Below the pieces are notes generated by a model. The model searched no databases, had not been told where the DNA came from, and saw nothing but the letters and a program-made list of their open reading frames with translations. Below, piece by piece: positions 56,565-64,000 of a stretch of 64,000 nt of DNA (position 1 is its first letter; each line of letters begins with the position of its first letter). Position numbers and translations under genes: made by a program. Origin of the DNA: Flavobacterium tructae (GTDB lineage: Bacteria; Bacteroidota; Bacteroidia; Flavobacteriales; Flavobacteriaceae). The stretch spans positions 96,810 to 160,809 of the forward strand of contig NZ_MUHH01000013.1 in assembly GCF_002217475.1 (NCBI RefSeq). Direction: 5' to 3'.

Positions 56565-57593
56565 ATGAAAACTTCTATTTCTTTCCGCCAAAACTCAAGT
56601 CATTTTTACTTAATTGGATTATTGAGTTTTCTATTAGCATCGTGTGGTTCTTACCAAAACACTTCCTATCATGACAACGATGGAATTTACGGAGGTTCAC
56701 CAAGAACGTATGCTCAAGCAAATACCACAAACAATCAATATAAAGATTACTTTAGATCCTTACAAGACGACAATCAGCCAACGGAAATTTTTACAGATGT
56801 TGACAGCTATGGCAATTATGCTGTAAATGACAGCACAAAAACCGTTAGCAACTACCCTGCCTGGGGAAGTGCAACCACTGATGTTTCTGTAAACGTATAT
56901 TCTAACCCTTCATGGTCGTTAGGATTTGGTTTTGGCTACGGATACCCTTACTATGGTTGGGGTTACGGAGGATACTGGGACAACTATTGGGGATACCCTG
57001 GCTACTGGGGAGGCGGATGGGGATATCCAGGATGGGGATATCCGGGATGGGGCTACCCTGGCTATTGGGGATCTGGTCACAGATACGGATACAACAACTA
57101 CTCATATAACTATGGCAGAAGAGGTTCTGCCGCTTATTATGGAGGAAGAAACTATTCTTCCGGAAACTATATCACAAACAGAGGCTACAGTACCAACAGA
57201 ACTTACAACTCTAACAGAGACTACACCACTACTAACCGCAGCTATAACAGCAATAGAACCTATAGCACAAACAGAAGTGATTTCTCTGATTCAAGAAGAA
57301 ATGCGTCTGTAAACGGAAGAACATACAACAACTCCTCACCAACCTTTACTAACAGAGGAAACACAACTCAATACAATAGTGCTGATTACAGCAACAGAAG
57401 ATCATCAAGCAATTACAACACTAACAGAAGCTACAATTACAACAATAATAATTCTGCACCAACAAGAAGCTACTCTCCTAGCCCATCCCGTTCTATGAAT
57501 AGCGGCGGTGGCGGCGGAGGAAGATCGTATAGCGGCGGTGGCGGCGGCGGCGGAGGAAGATCATATGGTGGCGGAGGAGGCGGAAGAAGATAA
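56565..57593 (+). CDS. Low-complexity Gly/Tyr/Asn-rich lipoprotein
   Basis: 342 residues. The lipoprotein signal ends at Cys27 (SFLLASC). Residues 30-105 are ordinary sequence. From about 115 the chain is Gly/Tyr/Trp-rich with GYPGW-type repeats, then a block of Thr-Asn-Arg repeats (NRTYNSNRDYTTTNRSYNSN and so on), then poly-Gly tracts (GGGGGGRSYSGGG). Such chains are probably extended and surface-exposed. Homologues in Flavobacteria have sometimes been labelled prolyl-tRNA synthetase simply from their position; nothing here supports that. Function unknown; divergent from proS. Confidence 0.8.
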   Translation: MKTSISFRQNSSHFYLIGLLSFLLASCGSYQNTSYHDNDGIYGGSPRTYAQANTTNNQYKDYFRSLQDDNQPTEIFTDVDSYGNYAVNDSTKTVSNYPAWGSATTDVSVNVYSNPSWSLGFGFGYGYPYYGWGYGGYWDNYWGYPGYWGGGWGYPGWGYPGWGYPGYWGSGHRYGYNNYSYNYGRRGSAAYYGGRNYSSGNYITNRGYSTNRTYNSNRDYTTTNRSYNSNRTYSTNRSDFSDSRRNASVNGRTYNNSSPTFTNRGNTTQYNSADYSNRRSSSNYNTNRSYNYNNNNSAPTRSYSPSPSRSMNSGGGGGGRSYSGGGGGGGGRSYGGGGGGRR

Positions 57594-57637
57594 TCGCCTC
57601 TTTCATTAATCACAAAATCACAATAAAAACTATCCAA

Positions 57638-59140
57638 ATGAAAAAAATATTATTCCTACTTATTACAGGACTAACTGCCAGCGTCTCACATTCTCAGGAA
57701 GTATCAGATGCTGTACGTTATGCGCAAGACAATTTAACCGGAACTGCAAGATTCAGAGCCATGAGTGGTGCTTTTGGAGCCGTTGGAGGAGATTTCTCAG
57801 CTATTTCCGTAAACCCTGCAGGATCGGCAATATTCTCTAATAATCAGGTTGGAGTAAGTTTTAGCAATCAAAACATCAAAAACAACTCCAACTATTTTGG
57901 AACAGGAATTAGTGAAAGTAAAAATTCTTTTATACTCAATCAGGCGGGTGCTGTTTTTGTTTTTCACGATCACAACCCAAGCAACAACTGGAAAAAAATT
58001 ACAATTGGAGCCACTTATGAAAACACAAATAATTTCGACAACAGAATTGTTTCAGTAGGAACAAACCCAACAAATTCTATTGATAAATATTTCCTAAAAT
58101 TTGCAAACGGAATTCCTTTGAACGTGATAGATGGACTTAATTATAAAGATTTATTTTATAACGAACAACAAGCATATATGGGATACTGGGGACATGTAAT
58201 TGACCCTGTTACCACAAATAGCAACAACACACAATATATCAGTAATGTACCTGCAGGTGGCAACTATTACCACGAGAATGAAGTTTTCACTAGCGGATAC
58301 AATAGCAAATTAAGCTTCAATATTGCAACATCTTACAAAGACAGAATCTATCTTGGAGCCAACTTAAATGTTCACATTACTGACTACAGAAGATCAACCA
58401 GCTTCTATGAAGATAATGACAACCCATTAGAAACAAGAGAAACAATTTCAAGTTTACGTTTTAACAATGAACTATACACTTACGGTAACGGCTTCTCCTT
58501 TCAACTTGGAGCTATCGCTAAAGTCACTGATGCATTCCGTCTTGGCTTAGCCTACGAATCCAATACCTGGTACGAACTAAACGACGAAACTTCGCAAAGT
58601 TTATACAGTACAAGAAAAGCTCAGGGAGGGCAAGACATTAACGAAACGGTAAATCCAAAAATTGTAAATGTTTACGACTCTTACACCCTACAAACACCAG
58701 GAAAAACCACTTTTAGCGCTGCTTATGTCTTTGGAAAATCAGGCCTTATCAGTATTGATTACGCCATTAAAGACTACGGAAACACCAAATATAAACCAAC
58801 AAACGATGCCGGTTTTAAAGGAGTAAATAGCGACATCAGCAGTCAATTGACCAATGCCGGTGAATTAAGAGTAGGTGCCGAATATAAAATAAAACAATTA
58901 AGCCTGCGTGGCGGATATCGTTTTGAACAAAGCCCTTATAAAAACGGAACCACGATTGGAGACTTAACCAGTTACTCAGGTGGTCTAGGTTATAATTTTG
59001 GAGGCACTAAAGTAGATTTAGCCTATTCTTACTTAGAAAGAAAATCGAATCAGGGATTTTTTGCAACCGGATTTACTGATGGAGCGAACGTTACCTCTAA
59101 ACTAAACAACGTGACGCTTACTTTATTATTTGAATTGTAA
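57638..59140 (+). CDS. OmpP1/FadL/TodX family outer membrane transporter
   Basis: 500 residues with a signal peptide ending near SVSHSQ. A FadL-type N-terminus follows (ARFRAMSGAFGAVGGDFSAISVNPAGSAIFSNNQ, including the family NPAG motif), then a 14-strand-type barrel ending in NVTLTLLFEL. These proteins admit hydrophobic substrates such as fatty acids or aromatics across the outer membrane; in Bacteroidota they are sometimes labelled hemin receptors without proof. It lies 44 bp after the Gly-rich lipoprotein gene and is followed by a terminator. Confidence 0.88.
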   Translation: MKKILFLLITGLTASVSHSQEVSDAVRYAQDNLTGTARFRAMSGAFGAVGGDFSAISVNPAGSAIFSNNQVGVSFSNQNIKNNSNYFGTGISESKNSFILNQAGAVFVFHDHNPSNNWKKITIGATYENTNNFDNRIVSVGTNPTNSIDKYFLKFANGIPLNVIDGLNYKDLFYNEQQAYMGYWGHVIDPVTTNSNNTQYISNVPAGGNYYHENEVFTSGYNSKLSFNIATSYKDRIYLGANLNVHITDYRRSTSFYEDNDNPLETRETISSLRFNNELYTYGNGFSFQLGAIAKVTDAFRLGLAYESNTWYELNDETSQSLYSTRKAQGGQDINETVNPKIVNVYDSYTLQTPGKTTFSAAYVFGKSGLISIDYAIKDYGNTKYKPTNDAGFKGVNSDISSQLTNAGELRVGAEYKIKQLSLRGGYRFEQSPYKNGTTIGDLTSYSGGLGYNFGGTKVDLAYSYLERKSNQGFFATGFTDGANVTSKLNNVTLTLLFEL

Positions 59141-59168
59141 TTAAAAATAAATAGAATGAATTAAAATC

Positions 59169-59200
59169 TCCGTCAGGCTCTTACTTGACGGATTTTTTTT
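59169..59200 (+). terminator. Terminator after the FadL-family gene
   Basis: TCCGTCA (59169-59175) pairs with TGACGGA (59186-59192) around a 10-nt loop, followed by T8. It lies 29 bp after the stop codon. Confidence 0.8.
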
Positions 59201-59275
59201 AGCCCAGATGGAAGCAGCATCCTTTTGTGTCCGCCTCGGCCGACACAAAAGATATAGCAAACAGCAGGATAAGCT
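59201..59275. repeat. Dispersed AGCCCAGATGGAAG hairpin element
   Basis: About 75 bp starting AGCCCAGATGGAAGCAGCAT. It contains a perfect 10-bp stem CTTTTGTGTC (59222-59231) / GACACAAAAG (59242-59251) and ends ATATAGCAAACAGCAGGAT. I recall very similar elements after many Flavobacterium genes, so it looks like a copy of a dispersed structured element. It contains no reading frame and begins right after the T-run of the preceding terminator. Confidence 0.72.
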
Positions 59276-59356
59276 TCATAAAAATCACCTAAAAGAAACG
59301 GAAACAAGCGGTGTTTGAATAAAAAAGTGTAATTTTGCACTCCAATTTATAAAAGT

Positions 59357-60670
59357 ATGAGAACCAAGTCTTTAAAAAAGAACAAAATTAACGTAATCAC
59401 TCTTGGGTGTTCGAAAAATGTATATGACAGTGAAGTGCTAATGGGACAACTTCGTGCTAATGGCAAAGAAGTACAACATGAGGCACCTGCTAAGGAAGAA
59501 GGAAACATTATTGTGATCAACACTTGCGGTTTTATTGACAACGCCAAAGCAGAGTCGGTAAACATGATTTTGGAATATGCTGATAAAAAAGACAAAGGAT
59601 TAGTAGATAAAGTTTTCGTTACCGGATGTTTGTCTGAACGTTACAGACCGGATTTAGAAAAGGAAATCCCAAATGTCGATCAATATTTTGGTACAACTGA
59701 ATTACCTCAGCTGCTTAAAGCTCTTGGTGCTGACTATAAACACGAGCTACTGGGAGAGCGTTTAACTACAACTCCAAAGAATTATGCTTATTTGAAAATT
59801 GCGGAAGGCTGCGACAGACCTTGCAGTTTTTGTGCCATTCCGTTAATGAGAGGTTCGCATGTTTCGCAACCTATTGAGAAACTGGTTAAAGAGGCTCAAG
59901 GTTTAGCAAAAAATGGCGTAAAAGAATTAATTCTAATTGCTCAGGATTTAACGTATTATGGTCTTGATCTTTATAAAAAACGAAATCTTGCCGAACTTCT
60001 GGAAGCATTAGCCAATGTTGAAGGTATCGAATGGATTCGTCTTCATTATGCTTATCCAACAGGTTTCCCAATGGATGTTTTAGAATTAATGAAACGTGAG
60101 CCAAAAATCTGTAATTACATCGATATTCCATTGCAACATATATCGGATTCTATTTTGAAATCGATGCGTCGTGGTACTACTCAGGCAAAAACGACACAAT
60201 TATTAAAAGATTTCCGTGCTGCAGTTCCGGGAATGGCGATCAGAACGACTTTAATTGTTGGATATCCGGGTGAAACTCAGGAAGATTTTGAGATTCTGAA
60301 AGATTTTGTTCAGGAAATGAAATTTGACAGAATGGGATGTTTTGCCTATTCTCACGAAGAAAATACACATGCTTATTTGCTGGAAGACAATGTTCCGGAC
60401 GACGTAAAACAGGCTCGTGCGAACGAGATTATGGAATTACAGTCGCAAATTTCATGGGACTTAAACCAGGAAAAAGTAGGACAGGTTTTCAAATGTATTA
60501 TTGACCGAAAAGAAGGAGCTCATTTTGTAGGGCGAACTGAATTTGACAGTCCGGATGTTGATAACGAAGTTTTGATTGACGCTTCTAAGCATTATGTAAA
60601 AACAGGAGAATTTGTTAATATAAGGATAATAGAAGCGACAGAATTTGATTTATACGGAGAACCTGCTTAA
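59357..60670 (+). CDS. rimO: Ribosomal protein S12 methylthiotransferase RimO
   Basis: 437 residues. Two iron-sulfur sites are visible: the N-terminal UPF0004 Cys18 (TLGCSKNVYDSE), Cys57 and Cys91, and the radical-SAM triad Cys152, Cys156, Cys159 in GCDRPCSFCAIPLMRG. LPLQHISD-like IDIPLQHISDSILKSMRRG and a C-terminal TRAM domain (VGQVFKCIIDRKEGAHFVGRTEFDSPDVD) complete it. The order and the TLGCSKN start favour RimO over MiaB, so the product modifies an Asp of S12. Confidence 0.95.
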   Translation: MRTKSLKKNKINVITLGCSKNVYDSEVLMGQLRANGKEVQHEAPAKEEGNIIVINTCGFIDNAKAESVNMILEYADKKDKGLVDKVFVTGCLSERYRPDLEKEIPNVDQYFGTTELPQLLKALGADYKHELLGERLTTTPKNYAYLKIAEGCDRPCSFCAIPLMRGSHVSQPIEKLVKEAQGLAKNGVKELILIAQDLTYYGLDLYKKRNLAELLEALANVEGIEWIRLHYAYPTGFPMDVLELMKREPKICNYIDIPLQHISDSILKSMRRGTTQAKTTQLLKDFRAAVPGMAIRTTLIVGYPGETQEDFEILKDFVQEMKFDRMGCFAYSHEENTHAYLLEDNVPDDVKQARANEIMELQSQISWDLNQEKVGQVFKCIIDRKEGAHFVGRTEFDSPDVDNEVLIDASKHYVKTGEFVNIRIIEATEFDLYGEPA

Positions 60671-60713
60671 ATTTACGCTAAACAAGTATCAATTTTAGAT
60701 AAAATACACTTTT

Positions 60714-61277
60714 ATGAAACCTATACAATCTTTATTTATTTTGTTTTTCACCTTATTGTGCTTTAACTCTGTTTCTGCTCAATACGGAAATGGATACAAT
60801 AACGGTTACGGTGGTGGCGGTTATGGTAATGGCTACGGAAGAGGCGGCGGAATGGGAATGGACAGAAGCATGATGGGAGGTCCACAACCCAACACCAGTA
60901 AACCAAAAGAGATACCTGTAGAGGAAACTGTTGGTAAAATTGTAGAACAAATGAAACCTGAAATAAATCTTGACGAACTGCAAGTTATCGCTATTTCAAA
61001 TGTTTTAGTAGACAGTATGAGAGAACAAGGGATCTTACTAAAAAATGAGAGCAGCAGTCAGGATCAAAAGATCGAACAAATTAAGGCATTAAGAGAAAGC
61101 ACCACAAAAAAAATTACCGCTTTCTTAAATCCGGATCAGGTTCCAAAGTACACTGCATTTATGGATAATTTTAAAGAGATCAAAAAGACCTCTAAATCAA
61201 AAAAGAAAAAAGATTCAAAAGATAAAGATTCAAAAGAAGTAAAAGAAGACTCTGAAACAATCAAGACTCAGGAATAA
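60714..61277 (+). CDS. Secreted Gly-rich protein with a charged tail
   Basis: 187 residues. Signal peptide (to SVSAQ), then a Gly/Tyr/Asn-rich stretch to about residue 50 (YGNGYNNGYGGGGYGNGYGRGGG), a helical middle (VGKIVEQMKPEINLDELQVIAISNVLVDSM) and a Lys/Ser/Asp-rich C-terminus (KSKKKKDSKDKDSKEVK). The middle LDELQVIAISN...LNPDQVPKYTAFMDNFKEI pattern resembles Bacteroidota periplasmic proteins akin to the Spy/CpxP-like heavy-metal sensor group, though weakly. Function unknown. It lies 43 bp after rimO. Confidence 0.75.
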   Translation: MKPIQSLFILFFTLLCFNSVSAQYGNGYNNGYGGGGYGNGYGRGGGMGMDRSMMGGPQPNTSKPKEIPVEETVGKIVEQMKPEINLDELQVIAISNVLVDSMREQGILLKNESSSQDQKIEQIKALRESTTKKITAFLNPDQVPKYTAFMDNFKEIKKTSKSKKKKDSKDKDSKEVKEDSETIKTQE

Positions 61278-61312
61278 TTGTTTCGACTTCATCTAAAAAA
61301 ATGCAACTAACC

Positions 61313-62218
61313 ATGGCAAAAAAACATTTTTGTTACCTGATTTTAGCAATTATTATTACTTCTTGCTCTACAAATCCTTATAAAAATACTGAAAAAGTTT
61401 ACGATCAGCAGCTTAAAACTTTAGAAGGCCAAATTACCAGTAAAGAAGCTCAGCCAATTCCTGTAGTACCGCGTATCGTTATTGATACGACTTATGCACA
61501 GCAGCTTGGCATTATAAAAGACACTTTATCAAAAACCGGCTCTACTTCCTTATTAAACGGCATACAGACAGAATGGATCGGAACAGTAAACTTTAACTTA
61601 AGAAAACCAAGTTTTATTATTATTCACCATACGGCTCAGGATTCACTTCAACAGACGATTAATACTTTTACCAAAACAAGAACTCAGGTAAGTGCTCACT
61701 ACATCATATCTGAAAATGGAAAAGTAGTTCAAATGCTGAACGATTACCTGAGAGCATGGCACGCGGGAGCATCTACCTGGGGGAAAAATACAGATTTAAA
61801 TTCTTCTTCTATCGGAATAGAACTTGATAACAACGGTTTTAAACCTTTTACTGAGGCTCAGATCAGCAGTTTAGTGGCGCTATTAACGAAACTAAAGAAA
61901 GATTACAATATTCCAACTCAAAACATATTAGGACATTCTGATATTGCTCCGGGAAGAAAACAGGACCCAAGTGCTTTATTCCCTTGGAAAACTCTGGCCG
62001 AAAAAGGATTTGGAATCTGGTCGGACGAAATTCTCGAGGAAGCTCCTTTTGATTTTAAGATTGAACAGGCGCTAAGGATTATTGGATACAATACTAAAAA
62101 TCTTTCAGCGGCTATTATGGCTTTCAAATTACATTACATTCAAACTGATGTGACGCCAACTTTGGATAGAAAAACAATAGATACCATTTATTCGATTTAT
62201 AAAAAACAGCTTCAGTAA
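61313..62218 (+). CDS. N-acetylmuramoyl-L-alanine amidase, lipoprotein type
   Basis: About 301 residues from ATG 61313 (MAKKHFCYLILAIIITSC); an ATG at 61301 is also possible. The lipobox IITSC gives a lipid anchor. The Amidase_2 (AmiD-like) domain has zinc-binding residues in FIIIHHTAQDS and GHSDIAPGRKQDPS, with the substrate-loop YLRAWHAGASTWG. A C-terminal peptidoglycan-binding-like part (FDFKIEQALRIIGYNTKNLSAAIMAFKLHYIQ) follows. It likely cleaves muropeptides in peptidoglycan turnover or recycling. A hairpin terminator follows. Confidence 0.92.
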   Translation: MAKKHFCYLILAIIITSCSTNPYKNTEKVYDQQLKTLEGQITSKEAQPIPVVPRIVIDTTYAQQLGIIKDTLSKTGSTSLLNGIQTEWIGTVNFNLRKPSFIIIHHTAQDSLQQTINTFTKTRTQVSAHYIISENGKVVQMLNDYLRAWHAGASTWGKNTDLNSSSIGIELDNNGFKPFTEAQISSLVALLTKLKKDYNIPTQNILGHSDIAPGRKQDPSALFPWKTLAEKGFGIWSDEILEEAPFDFKIEQALRIIGYNTKNLSAAIMAFKLHYIQTDVTPTLDRKTIDTIYSIYKKQLQ

Positions 62219-62259
62219 TTTACACCTGAAGGTTAACCGTAACGAACACTAAGATTTAC

Positions 62260-62308
62260 GCAAAGTTCGCAAGCTAATTGTATAGCTTTGCGAACTTTGC
62301 TTTTTTTT
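62260..62308 (+). terminator. Terminator after the amidase gene
   Basis: GCAAAGTTCGCAA-GCTA pairs with TAGCTTTGCGAACTTTGC (one bulge, stem of about 17 bp) and is followed by T8. It lies about 40 bp after the stop. The rest of the gap to 62437 is AT-rich, and I see nothing in it. Confidence 0.88.
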
Positions 62309-62436
62309 GTCACGTTCCTTACCTTAAAAAATTCAAGTTTTCACACTACAAACTATAATACCCTCTAAGCAAAATTCACACACAAAAAGCTTACCCCATA
62401 ACTCACCTCTCACAATTAACATCTCACTTAAAGAAA

Positions 62437-62475
62437 ATAAAAAAGCTGCCAAAACATAAGTATGTTTCGACAGCT
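62437..62475 (-). terminator. Terminator of the porin-like gene
   Basis: Arms 62444-62458 and 62461-62475 form a 15-bp stem. The two differences between them are G-U pairs only in minus-strand RNA, and a T-rich tail follows on that strand, so it belongs to the gene ending at 62510. Confidence 0.8.
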
Positions 62476-62509
62476 CCAAAAAAAAAAAAAAAAATATCAA
62501 TCTTTATCT

Positions 62510-63583
62510 CTAGAAAGAGTATGTTGTAGCTACCAATCCGTAGAATGATCCTCCGATTGGGGCAGCATCTTTATCTAAAAAAACATCCTCAGAGGCAGCG
62601 TCGTATCTTAACTCCGGAATAATAGTCAATTTCCCCACTTTATAATTCAAAGAAACTGTGTTTGCAAAAACATTTGATCCTGTCAAAGTCCCTAGACTCG
62701 CAGCTGCTTTTTTTGCATCGAAATACTCCATTCTATAGGCCAGACTCAAACTTGGCTTGAAAGCATAATTCGCATATCCTACCAAAGCAAACCAATCACC
62801 ATCGAGCGCACTGTCAATATCATTATTCGTTTTAGCGTACGTAGCATTAAACCCTAAAGAAAAGGCATCCGTTATTGTTTTAGACGCTACAAAATCAATC
62901 TGTGTTTTATTTTCATCAGAAACCGGATTAGTACTTCCCGAAGTAAAATTCAAATAAGCACTCCCGGTCTCTCCTATATACCCCACTTGCGCTATGTATG
63001 TTTTTTGACTTGAACCTGCATCCATTGCTGATTTAAAGTCGGTTGGATTAGTAACACCAAGCATAGCCGTGAATTTACCTGATGTATATTGTGCTTTCAG
63101 ACCTGTATTGAAAAACGGGCCATAAGAAAAAGCATAAGACATGCTATAATTTTTATTCCCTACAGCATCTAATACCTCATAACCTATATGTGTTCCGAAA
63201 CTACCGGCTACAAACTTAAATTTATCGGTAACCTGATAGGTAAAAAACAATTGTTTAATCAAAAATTTTGCATTTATGTCTTTATCTGTTGTTTCGTTAT
63301 AAGAGAACTCTCCTGCTCTTTTTCCAAAGCCCAGATCAACAAAAACGGAGGCTTTTCCAAAGGTATGTCCTGCCTGAACAGAAGCCATTCCTAATTCGAA
63401 TGAATCCTGAGAATTAGTAAAACTTGTCAGTCCGTTCATTTGTTTTGAAAAATCATATTTATAATAAGCATCTGCCGATCCTCCCCAGGTGGTCGCCGGT
63501 GAAGTCGCAGCTTCCGTTTCATCTTGAGCAAAAGCAAAAGAACTTGTTAACATCACGGCTAAAATGTGCAATACTTTTTTCAT
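62510..63583 (-). CDS. Outer membrane beta-barrel porin-like protein
   Basis: 357 residues with a signal peptide ending at FAFAQ. The remainder alternates beta-strands and loops: TTWGGSADAYYKYDF, FELGMASVQAGHTFGKASVFVDLGFGKRAGEF, LFFTYQVTDKFKFVAGSFGTHIGYE. It ends in a terminal aromatic (LVATTYSF), as required for Bam-mediated insertion. The pattern resembles the BBP2/OmpL-type porin group of Bacteroidota. Substrate unknown. A well-formed promoter lies 150 bp upstream, so the transcript has a long leader. Confidence 0.82.
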   Translation of the reverse strand: MKKVLHILAVMLTSSFAFAQDETEAATSPATTWGGSADAYYKYDFSKQMNGLTSFTNSQDSFELGMASVQAGHTFGKASVFVDLGFGKRAGEFSYNETTDKDINAKFLIKQLFFTYQVTDKFKFVAGSFGTHIGYEVLDAVGNKNYSMSYAFSYGPFFNTGLKAQYTSGKFTAMLGVTNPTDFKSAMDAGSSQKTYIAQVGYIGETGSAYLNFTSGSTNPVSDENKTQIDFVASKTITDAFSLGFNATYAKTNNDIDSALDGDWFALVGYANYAFKPSLSLAYRMEYFDAKKAAASLGTLTGSNVFANTVSLNYKVGKLTIIPELRYDAASEDVFLDKDAAPIGGSFYGLVATTYSF

Positions 63584-64000
63584 GTTTTAATTGGTTTTGG
63601 TTATTAATTGATTTTGGTTAGTTAATCTTTTATATCGGTATTTGAATACTATAAGTCACTTTTAAAACCTCTTATTCCCTCTAAAACCTCTTCATTTTCA
63701 GTAGCGAATTTATTAACTTTTGCATGAGTAAAAGAATTCAAATCTACTTTTTTAGCGTTTTCAAGCAAGAATTACGGATTACAAAAATTAACCTCTACAT
63801 AATCGTTATTTGATATTATTAGCTATTCATTTTTAAAAAATACATAACACACAAATAACAATAAACCATATAAATTAATAGGTTTAAATAAAAAATTAAA
63901 CAAATAATAATGAGAAAACACCAAAAATCAATACTATAAAAAAGTATACCCCATCAAAAAACACCACTTAATTCAAAACAGTAAAAAACAAAACAAAAAC
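63584..64000. other. Gene-free, AT-rich end of the window
   Basis: No gene of plausible composition is seen. The stretch contains the porin promoter (63739-63768) and, beyond 63830, a very A-rich run with no evident structure. The window ends without entering another gene that I can identify. Confidence 0.7.
63739..63768 (-). promoter_or_regulatory. Promoter of the porin-like gene
   Basis: On the minus strand TTG (63768-63766), a 19-bp spacer and TAGATTTG (63746-63739) match the Flavobacterium consensus. The predicted start near 63733 gives a leader of about 150 nt before the porin start codon at 63583. Confidence 0.68.

Noticed and set aside
56565..57593. Annotation as prolyl-tRNA synthetase
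   Set aside because: There are no class II synthetase motifs; the true proS is the neighbouring minus-strand gene.

Overview
The window is a chromosomal segment of a member of the Flavobacteriia, most likely Flavobacterium. The signs are AT-rich DNA, promoters of the TTG / TAnnTTTG type, almost no Shine-Dalgarno sites, a type IX secretion (T9SS) type B sorting domain, CarboxypepD-type TonB receptor architecture, a short ProRS, 2TM-domain proteins and a large amount of intergenic hairpin repeat. No rRNA, CRISPR array, insertion sequence or prophage was seen. The genus call is inference from these features.

Layout. 1-1.8 kb: a MarR regulator with two 16-bp palindromes over its own promoter, a nitroreductase and a YceI protein. 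2-3.3 kb: a secreted beta-helix-like protein. 3.3-12.1 kb: a complete tryptophan operon (trpE, lipoprotein, trpG, D, C, F, B, a GGCT-like protein, a nitrilase-like protein, trpA), preceded by an 18-codon leader peptide with three successive Trp codons and a transcription attenuator. Six junctions in the operon carry hairpins, most of them built from stuttered 7-8 bp words. 12.3-17 kb: a TetR / TolC / EmrA / EmrB efflux operon with two tandem operators. 17-21 kb: yaaA, a CCA-adding-enzyme-like HD protein starting at GTG, and ctaA. 21-25.6 kb (minus): an operon encoding a TPR protein, a LytS-type histidine kinase fused to a 2TM domain, five stand-alone 2TM proteins and a LytTR response regulator. 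25.9-28 kb: a TonB-dependent receptor. 28-34.4 kb: small enzymes, a ClC protein lacking the usual gating glutamate, an HPP protein, a pRiA4b ORF-3-like protein, a four-helix-bundle (23S IVS-type) gene lying between inverted stuttered repeats, and a nucleoid-associated protein. 34.4-36 kb: a TetR regulator and an SDR, each preceded by a matching palindrome. 36-45.6 kb: a large GAF protein, an HD phosphohydrolase fused to a Pycsar-type membrane effector domain, a 1244-residue phosphoesterase / kinase-like / Omp85-barrel fusion, a lipoprotein and a kinase-like unknown. 45.7-54 kb: an ABC exporter, a T9SS-secreted choice-of-anchor L protein, typA, and a PAS kinase with a receiver protein. 54-64 kb: rpsT, three tRNA-Glu genes, proS, a Gly/Tyr-rich lipoprotein, a FadL-family protein, rimO, a Gly-rich secreted protein, an amidase and a porin-like barrel.

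The most interesting signals are the attenuator, the pervasive stuttered hairpins (one pair enclosing a four-helix-bundle gene, as in rRNA intervening sequences), the 2TM array with its kinase fusion, the HD-PycTM protein and the phosphoesterase-Omp85 fusion. All positions and motifs were read by eye; family names come from recognised motifs, not from database searches.
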